From JAFRXK01 sp045603305 (GTDB lineage Bacteria > Bacillota > Clostridia > Lachnospirales > Lachnospiraceae), in NCBI GenBank assembly GCA_045603305.1, contig JAZULV010000084.1:1-19588 (forward strand): a stretch of 19,588 nucleotides of DNA, in the 5' to 3' direction. Shown here one piece after another: positions 6,118 to 10,141 of this stretch (the first letter of the stretch is position 1; every line of letters starts with the position of its first letter). The translations under genes were made by a program, and so were the position numbers. Below the pieces are notes generated by a model. That model saw only the letters and a list, made by a program, of their open reading frames with translations, was not told the DNA's origin and ran no database searches.

Positions 6118-6861
6118 TTAAAAACATAAAAATCTTTTTGTCAAATCAATAACCCTTTCCATTTCGCCTGCATTTTTAAAACGATGGTCTGCACCATGTA
6201 AGACTTGCAAAGTAACATTGTTTTGTGAAACCGCAAAAACTTCAATGTCCGAAAGTGGAACTATGTCATCACAGTCACCGTGTATAATAAGAATCGGTAA
6301 AGTAATTTGTTTCTCACCAATCTTTCCTTGTGATGATAATTCTTCATAAAAAGAGTAAGGCAACTTAATCGGACGCTCAAATCCACATTCTATAATTTCC
6401 CGTGTTTTGAAATCTTCTGCGGTTACTTTAAGCACATTTTCAAGAAGCACCTTTGGCATTGTGACTGCGGGAGCTCTCAAAACAAACGGCATTTTCGCAA
6501 GTTTATCCGCACACAGTAAAGAAATATATCCACCAAAACTTGTAGCGAAAATACTTTTGTTCGCATTAGGGTATTGATTTGAAATATAATCCACCACAGC
6601 ACATAAATCATTTTTGCAATTTTTAATGGTGCGCATATTTTCACCTACAGGACTAGCTCCGTGGGCAGGAAAATCAAAACATATCAAAGCGGTGCTGTAC
6701 AGACAAACTGTTGCTGATAATTTCCCCAACATGGAACTTTCCTTATCTCCTGCAAATCCATGTACCCCAACAATGATATTGCTTATGTTCTCATCATCCG
6801 GAGTGAACAATTTACAACTTATTTCATATTGATTATTAATATAAAAATATTTTGTTTTCAT
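6118..6861 (-). CDS. Alpha/beta hydrolase (serine esterase/peptidase-like)
   Basis: A 247-aa cytoplasmic single-domain alpha/beta hydrolase of usual family length. The oxyanion segment is VGVHGFAGDK (31-40). The nucleophile elbow is ATSFGGY with Ser108. The acid is Asp198 in HGDCDDIVP and the base is His226 in GADHRF, so the triad is complete. FDFPAHGAS (62-70) is typical of the acyl-hydrolase/BAAT-like group. Substrate cannot be told; an esterase acting on small acyl or bile or plant esters is possible. AGG lies about 11 nt before the ATG. The upstream frameshifted gene ends right at this ribosome site, so the two were probably an operon. A ppdK-like tail and the two-hairpin repeat follow the stop codon. 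Confidence 0.88.
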   Translation of the reverse strand: MKTKYFYINNQYEISCKLFTPDDENISNIIVGVHGFAGDKESSMLGKLSATVCLYSTALICFDFPAHGASPVGENMRTIKNCKNDLCAVVDYISNQYPNANKSIFATSFGGYISLLCADKLAKMPFVLRAPAVTMPKVLLENVLKVTAEDFKTREIIECGFERPIKLPYSFYEELSSQGKIGEKQITLPILIIHGDCDDIVPLSDIEVFAVSQNNVTLQVLHGADHRFKNAGEMERVIDLTKRFLCF

Positions 6862-6873
6862 AATGGGAATTAC

Positions 6874-7170
6874 CTATCTGAAATTTTCTTTGTTTTTATA
6901 GCCTCGTTCAGTCGAAAAGAATGATTTTTTATAATATGTATACGTTACAAAACCATCAATCCAAAATGTCTTATCTATCAATTTAGGTTTTAAAAAACGA
7001 AATACTTTTTAATCCTAAATCCATAAAAGGTATCCTTGAATCCGTCTTTATCTTTTAAGAATTCTATTGCATTTTCCGCATTGGACATTGTACTGTAAAC
7101 ACCAATATCTTTACATTCAAAATGATCTTGTAATTTATATTTATGAATAACTTTGTAGCATATCACTCAT
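6874..7170 (-). pseudogene. Frameshifted small gene, conserved-hypothetical type
   Basis: From ATG at 7170 (GAGGTGG upstream) the frame reads MSDML and then stops, but a neighbouring frame continues at once as KVIHKYKLQDHFECKDIG and on through VYSTMSNAENAIEFLKDK to GFRIKKYF. It then shifts back near 6980 to RFLKPKLIDKTFWIDGFV and TYTYYKKSFF, ending at the TAG at 6874-6876. One extra base near 7154 and one lost base near a TTTC/T6 run near 6979 explain this, and the total is still a multiple of three. The intact ancestor would be about 98 aa. I recall similar small clostridial proteins ending in DGFVTYTY but cannot name the family firmly. The gene overlaps the ribosome site of the hydrolase gene, so they were probably co-expressed. 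Confidence 0.7.
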
Positions 7171-7242
7171 ATACCACCTCGCAATATAGATTTGTTATTT
7201 TTCACTATACCATATTGTTACCTGCAATTCAACAAATGCAAA

Positions 7243-7270
7243 AATCCCCACAGATTTCTCAGTGAGGATT
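7243..7270 (-). terminator. Terminator after the serine recombinase fragment
   Basis: On the minus strand AATCCTCAC and GTGGGGATT pair over 9 positions with one wobble around a 10-nt loop, followed by TTTTTGC. It sits just beyond the ppdK-like tail at 7285-7332. Confidence 0.7.
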
Positions 7271-7284
7271 GATTATATTGCTTT

Positions 7285-7332
7285 TATAAACATTAATTAC
7301 TTAGCATCTTTGACCGCTGCCTGAGTCGCCAA
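7285..7332 (-). repeat. ppdK 3'-end-like tail, copy A
   Basis: The minus strand in the ppdK frame reads LATQAAVKDAK-stop against AAAQAAIKEMK-stop, sharing CAGGCAGC and AAGTAAT exactly. TTAATGTTTATAAA follows. It overlaps the last ten codons of the recombinase fragment, which uses a different frame here. Confidence 0.65.
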
Positions 7333-8092
7333 AGTTTGCAGGGGGAATTATGTACTGGGGCGAAATTGTCGCCCCTTTCTTGCGGGTGCCTTCCACATTC
7401 ATAGGAATGGGAGAGTCGCCGCCGAAATCTCCACGAAGATACCACTTAAAGCAGTCCTTTGAAACCTCGATTTTCTCTACAAAGGCTTCAATCACGCTTT
7501 CGGGAATATCGCCGTCGATATCAAAATTTGTGTATTGCTCCAAGGCATAGCGTAGAACGGTAATTTTGCTTTCGTAGTCGATTTCTTCCTCCTCGGTCGG
7601 CTCAACCACCGGTGTCAGTTCTTCAATTTCCGCCTTGAGCTTGTCAATCTGCCTGTCCACATCTGCACGTGCTTCTTGATAGTCTTCACGGGTAATATCA
7701 CAATTGCTGAGCAGATCCACAAGATTTCTGCGCTTGGTGTTGGCTCTGTCAAGCTCACGTTGCTTTTGCTCTATGAGCTTTGAATTTTCTTGCACCCGCA
7801 CTTCGGTATCGCCGATATGCTCCTCAAGCAAGGAATTTGCGATTCCCAGTACCTTTTGCTTGTTAGTAAGGAAATGACGGAAGATATAGTTTGCCATCAT
7901 TTGCAGCTTCCACTCGGCAATCATCGGTGACTGACAGATACCGTCAATTGGGAGTCCACGTTTTAGGCGACTTTTAATAGTGCCTGTTTGCGTTGTGCCG
8001 TAGCATTGATAGCCGAAGAACTTTTCTCCGTTAGCGTTGGTTCGCCATTTACGACGGTTAAACCGTCTGCCGCAGGAGCTAAGATGATGCAA
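7301..8092 (-). pseudogene. Large serine recombinase, C-terminal fragment
   Basis: This is about 263 codons from the C-terminal half of a large serine recombinase (site-specific integrase of conjugative elements and phages). It keeps part of the zinc-ribbon region (SCGRRFNRRKWRTNANG and later GYQCYG, CQSPMI), the long coiled coil (about residues 95-165, KQRELDRANTKRRNLV) and the closing segment ending IPESVIEAFVEKIEV. The catalytic resolvase domain and most of the recombinase domain are missing. A TGA stands in frame just before the first codon (TTG at 8092), with no ribosome site. The last residues (FGDSGSGQRC) come from ppdK-like tail A, so the 3' end is also a junction. It cannot catalyse recombination and marks a decayed mobile element. 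Confidence 0.85.
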
Positions 8093-8102
8093 TCATTTGG
8101 CG

Positions 8103-8146
8103 AGCGAGCGTTTTACGGAAATGTATATACAAACAGTCTGCTCGCT
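8103..8146. repeat. Short inverted repeat upstream of the recombinase fragment
   Basis: AGCGAGC (8103-8109) and GCTCGCT (8140-8146) are perfect 7-bp arms 30 nt apart. They sit in the gene-free stretch where the recombinase's catalytic half has been lost, and could be part of that break. Nothing else is recognisable between 8093 and 8181. Confidence 0.5.
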
Positions 8147-8181
8147 AAGATAATACAGATATTTTTTCCTGAACAAAAAAG

Positions 8182-8221
8182 AAGCACAGCGGACAGAGTT
8201 TTTATTCTATCTGCTGTGCTT
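8182..8221 (-). terminator. Terminator of the small gene at 8234-8532
   Basis: A 16-position stem (AAGCACAGC-GGACAGA with TCTATCT-GCTGTGCTT, one mismatch and one wobble) has an 8-nt loop. On the minus strand it is followed by CTTCTTTTTTG. Confidence 0.75.
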
Positions 8222-8233
8222 TTGTAATTGATT

Positions 8234-8532
8234 TTATTCCTTTAACAAGTCCTCAAAGGGCGTTTCGGTTGAGATGAAAGCATCGTAAGCGAAGTTGGCA
8301 CCGAGGCGAAAACCCATTATAAAACGTCAAGATTTGATTCGCCGTTGACGACACTCCACGCATTTGCAAAGTCAAGAAACCATTTTTTCGGCTCGTCAGT
8401 TAGTGCATTTGTGAGCAGATCTTCGGTCTTCATCAGCACTTCCATTTGCTTTTGCACCGTCTTATTTTGCTTTGTACTGCGTGCCTGCGGATCGATATTT
8501 CCGTAATAAAATTCTTCTATAAACCGTGCCAT
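8234..8532 (-). pseudogene. Frameshifted DUF6809-like small protein gene
   Basis: The start at 8532 has AAGGAGG upstream. The frame reads MARFIEEFYYGNIDPQARST and on to VNGESNLD, and then stops early at 8317. In the next frame the protein resumes as MGFRLGANFAYDAFISTETP and FEDLLKE to a TAA at 8234-8236. One lost base in GACGTTTTATAATGGG (about 8325) restores an intact protein of about 99 aa. I place it from memory in the DUF6809 group of small proteins common on mobile DNA in Lachnospiraceae; the family name is less sure than the frameshift. Its function is unknown. It keeps its terminator at 8182-8221. Confidence 0.75.
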
Positions 8533-8624
8533 AGTCAGCACCTCCTTATGCCTAAAGTTTAGCAAAAGGAGAAATAACTTGCGACTATACGAATTTCAAA
8601 ATCGCACATTATTCTTTAGAGTAT

Positions 8625-8640
8625 GTCAATATCAATTGAC
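8625..8640. promoter_or_regulatory. Palindrome overlapping the -35 of the HNH-operon promoter
   Basis: GTCAAT and ATTGAC are inverted around a 4-nt spacer, and the right arm contains the -35. This is a repressor-site candidate. Confidence 0.5.
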
Positions 8641-8663
8641 TTTTTTGAAAAAATAATTATAAT
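8636..8663 (+). promoter_or_regulatory. Sigma-A promoter upstream of the HNH leader
   Basis: TTGACT (8636-8641), a 16-nt spacer and TATAAT (8658-8663) give an 11 of 12 match. Transcription would start near 8670, about 350 nt before the HNH start codon. Confidence 0.65.
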
Positions 8664-8669
8664 AATATA

Positions 8670-9011
8670 CGTAGATTACGCTAAATTTGAGCAAATTTAT
8701 TTGACGGTGCGACGAGAAAACCGAAAAGTAATAAAGGTGCCAAGTTGCCTACATTAAAAAATATGTAACTCTAAGATACTATCAACGCCGATTAAAATTC
8801 TCGTTACGTCGTTGAGAACCCACAAGATTGGCTCCGGGAGATTTTTATTTCCTTTGAGGTGGGCCCAGATGCTGTATCAAGGCTTTACACCATACTACTT
8901 AGACGATTGCTGTATGCAATGGTCTTTGTTGCTATGCGTGTAAAGTTCAATTCGGATCATTGAAGTCTATACACGCAGCAGTGTATGGACTTTTAATTTT
9001 TGATCCGAGTT
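8670..9011 (+). ncRNA. Structured untranslated leader or small RNA upstream of the HNH gene
   Basis: This 340-nt stretch has no coding frame but carries several strong pairings. The long-range stem GACG/CGTC plus ACGAGAA/TTCTCGT joins 8703-8718 with 8798-8810. CTTTACAC/GTGTAAAG joins 8883-8890 with 8938-8945 and encloses a hairpin at 8901-8925 (9 of 10 pairs, 5-nt loop). A two-tier hairpin fills 8949-9011. A promoter precedes it and the HNH ribosome site follows directly. It could be a cis-acting riboswitch-like leader or a separate RNA ending at the inner hairpin. It matches no class I recognise. Confidence 0.5.
8949..9011 (+). promoter_or_regulatory. Two-tier hairpin, attenuator or terminator before the HNH gene
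   Basis: The outer stem (8949-8959 with 9001-9011) has 11 pairs with one wobble. The inner stem, AAGTCTATACAC with GTGTATGGACTT (8963-8974, 8981-8992), has 12 pairs with one wobble and a GCAGCA loop. The inner stem followed by TTAATTTT is terminator-like. The outer stem ends one base before the GGAGG, so folding could govern both termination and ribosome access. Confidence 0.65.
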
Positions 9012-9023
9012 GGAGGTGATACA

Positions 9024-9365
9024 ATGAAAATTTGCAAAGCAAATGCACTTCGTTTATGGGAAGAATGTTTTGGCAATTCTCAATTTGCCGAGGACTTTCA
9101 CGGAAATCTTATGTGCCGAGACGGCTATGGAAACGAAGATTTTTATGTGAATCGTCGGGGCAAAATCATTTATTGCGGATGGAATATTCATCACATCCTA
9201 CCGCTTTCTTGTGGCGGTACGAACGAAAAGCACAACTTGATTTGTACAAACATTTACACAAACGATGAGGCGGAAGATAAGATTACTTATTGGATTGACG
9301 ACTGCCTCTATCAAGTGCAAAAGGTTTATGGCACAAGAGAACACAAAATTGTGAAACTGAATTAG
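9024..9365 (+). CDS. Small HNH endonuclease
   Basis: A 113-aa protein with an HNH nuclease core. His56-His57 (WNIHHILPLSCGGTNEKHN) and Asn71 (HNLICTN) are the beta-beta-alpha metal finger residues, with Asn76/Asn80 as candidates for the third position. ATG at 9024 has GGAGGTGAT at good spacing; an in-frame upstream ATG at 9000 lies inside the hairpin and is unlikely. Such short HNH proteins are frequent on mobile elements of Firmicutes and nick or cut DNA; the target is unknown. It is followed 13 nt later by a small acidic protein gene and the pair ends in a strong terminator. Confidence 0.8.
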   Translation: MKICKANALRLWEECFGNSQFAEDFHGNLMCRDGYGNEDFYVNRRGKIIYCGWNIHHILPLSCGGTNEKHNLICTNIYTNDEAEDKITYWIDDCLYQVQKVYGTREHKIVKLN

Positions 9366-9378
9366 GAGAATTAAATTT

Positions 9379-9561
9379 ATGAGTAAACATTTCTTTGATT
9401 ATGATGACGGCGATTATGTGCACAGCATATCCGATAATATGGCAATTGATGCCGACGGAAATATGATGATGCGTATGTCAGACAATATGGCAATGGATAT
9501 GGATTCAGGTGAGCTTCATTTTGTTTCATCTTGGAACAATGATGAAGAAGACGACGATTAA
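9379..9561 (+). CDS. Small very acidic protein with an internal repeat
   Basis: A 60-aa protein that starts 13 nt after the HNH stop codon, with AGGAGA upstream. Nearly a third of its residues are Asp or Glu, and it ends NNDEEDDD. Residues 17-28 (ISDNMAIDADGN) and 33-44 (MSDNMAMDMDSG) are a direct repeat, each built on SDNMA.D.D. I recall relatives in gut Clostridia but no known function. The charge and partner would suit a DNA-mimic or an inhibitor of the nuclease, which is inference only. No signal peptide or membrane segment. Confidence 0.75.
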   Translation: MSKHFFDYDDGDYVHSISDNMAIDADGNMMMRMSDNMAMDMDSGELHFVSSWNNDEEDDD

Positions 9562-9574
9562 AACCCAGTAAAGG

Positions 9575-9607
9575 TGCTACCGAGAAGTCATATTCTTCTC
9601 GGTAGCA
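9575..9607 (+). terminator. Terminator of the HNH operon
   Basis: TGCTACCGAGAAG and CTTCTCGGTAGCA form a perfect 13-bp stem with a 7-nt loop, followed by TTTTTAAT on the plus strand. Confidence 0.9.
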
Positions 9608-9610
9608 TTT

Positions 9611-9814
9611 TTAATCATCCCACTTTCTGCCCGGTACGGCTTCCATACCGAACATTGCAAGAGCTTGGTTGATTTTATGGAGTGTGATATTGTCTCTGCC
9701 TTGTTCAAGGTCACGGAGAGCATGTAGACCTATTCCGGAGAGCTCTGCGAACCGCTCTTGAGTTAGATGGGCGGCTTTACGCTCCATTTTAATAAATTCG
9801 TCTATCTTATTCAT
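9611..9814 (-). CDS. XRE-family HTH repressor (HipB-like, orphan)
   Basis: A 67-aa protein that is almost entirely a Cro/C1-type HTH: LTQERFAELSGIGLHALRDLEQG (split at residues 17-39) and the helix ITLHKINQALAMFGME typical of HipB-like antitoxins and phage-type repressors. No HipA kinase or other toxin lies next to it; the gene downstream is the convergent HNH operon. A perfect palindrome lies 8 bp upstream of the start codon. It has only a poor ribosome site, and TATAGT ends 6 nt before the ATG, so a leaderless transcript is possible. Confidence 0.8.
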   Translation of the reverse strand: MNKIDEFIKMERKAAHLTQERFAELSGIGLHALRDLEQGRDNITLHKINQALAMFGMEAVPGRKWDD

Positions 9815-9821
9815 AAATTCA

Positions 9822-9842
9822 CTATACGTAATCGGTATAGTT
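9822..9842. promoter_or_regulatory. Operator candidate upstream of the XRE gene
   Basis: ACTATAC and GTATAGT are perfect 7-bp inverted arms with a 7-nt spacer. The position over the likely -10 and start suits autorepression by the adjacent HTH protein. Confidence 0.7.
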
Positions 9843-9965
9843 TTTGAAAACTACACTCAAAGCTATCCCGATTTTGTGGTATTTTTGCACCTCGCTTTCT
9901 GTATCTATTTACGGGTGCATTTTAGCAGAAAATTTGAGCCGTTACAAATATGCGAACATACAAAA

Positions 9966-9997
9966 AGCCCACTACCGAATTTCTAGGGTAGTGGGCT
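9966..9997 (-). terminator. Terminator downstream of ppdK and the gene remnant
   Basis: AGCCCACTACC and GGTAGTGGGCT form a perfect 11-bp stem with a 10-nt loop and are followed by TTTTTG on the minus strand. It lies 19 nt after the remnant's stop codon, so it now serves as the ppdK terminator. The stretch 9843-9965 between it and the XRE operator shows nothing further. Confidence 0.85.
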
Positions 9998-10016
9998 AAA
10001 TGCTTGATTTTACTAG

Positions 10017-10141
10017 CTAAATCCACACTTCAACAGTTATATCATCGAAGGAATGGAGTCGCTGGTTCGGGCGGAATGCTTTGATAAAATCTTCAGCATT
10101 TTTCCGATTTAATTGGAACTGAAATGCTCGGATTTTTCCGA
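10017..10141 (-). pseudogene. C-terminal remnant of an unknown gene joined to the ppdK 3' end
   Basis: Directly after the ppdK stop codon the minus strand is open in another frame and reads RAFQFQLNRKNAEDFIKAF then RPNQRLHSFDDITVEVWI-stop. The composition is protein-like and it ends just before a good terminator, as a real gene would. The frame runs back into ppdK without a start codon or ribosome site, so its 5' part is missing. I cannot name the family. It is best read as the edge of foreign DNA that joined at the ppdK 3' end. Two AATCGGAAAAAT repeats about 30 nt apart (near 10103 and 10136) lie at the junction. Confidence 0.55.

Noticed and set aside
4059..7332. Integron
   Set aside because: No tyrosine integron integrase; the repeated tails do not fold like attC sites and match the ppdK 3' end instead.
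8670..9011. HEARO/OMEGA RNA of an IscB/IsrB system
   Set aside because: The downstream protein is 113 aa with HNH only; no RuvC, bridge helix or PLMP domain is present.
8949..9023. In-frame start at 9000 for the HNH gene
   Set aside because: It lies inside the two-tier hairpin and lacks a ribosome site, while ATG at 9024 has GGAGGTGAT at good spacing.
9611..9814. HipAB toxin-antitoxin system
   Set aside because: The HTH protein is HipB-like but no HipA kinase, whole or broken, is adjacent.
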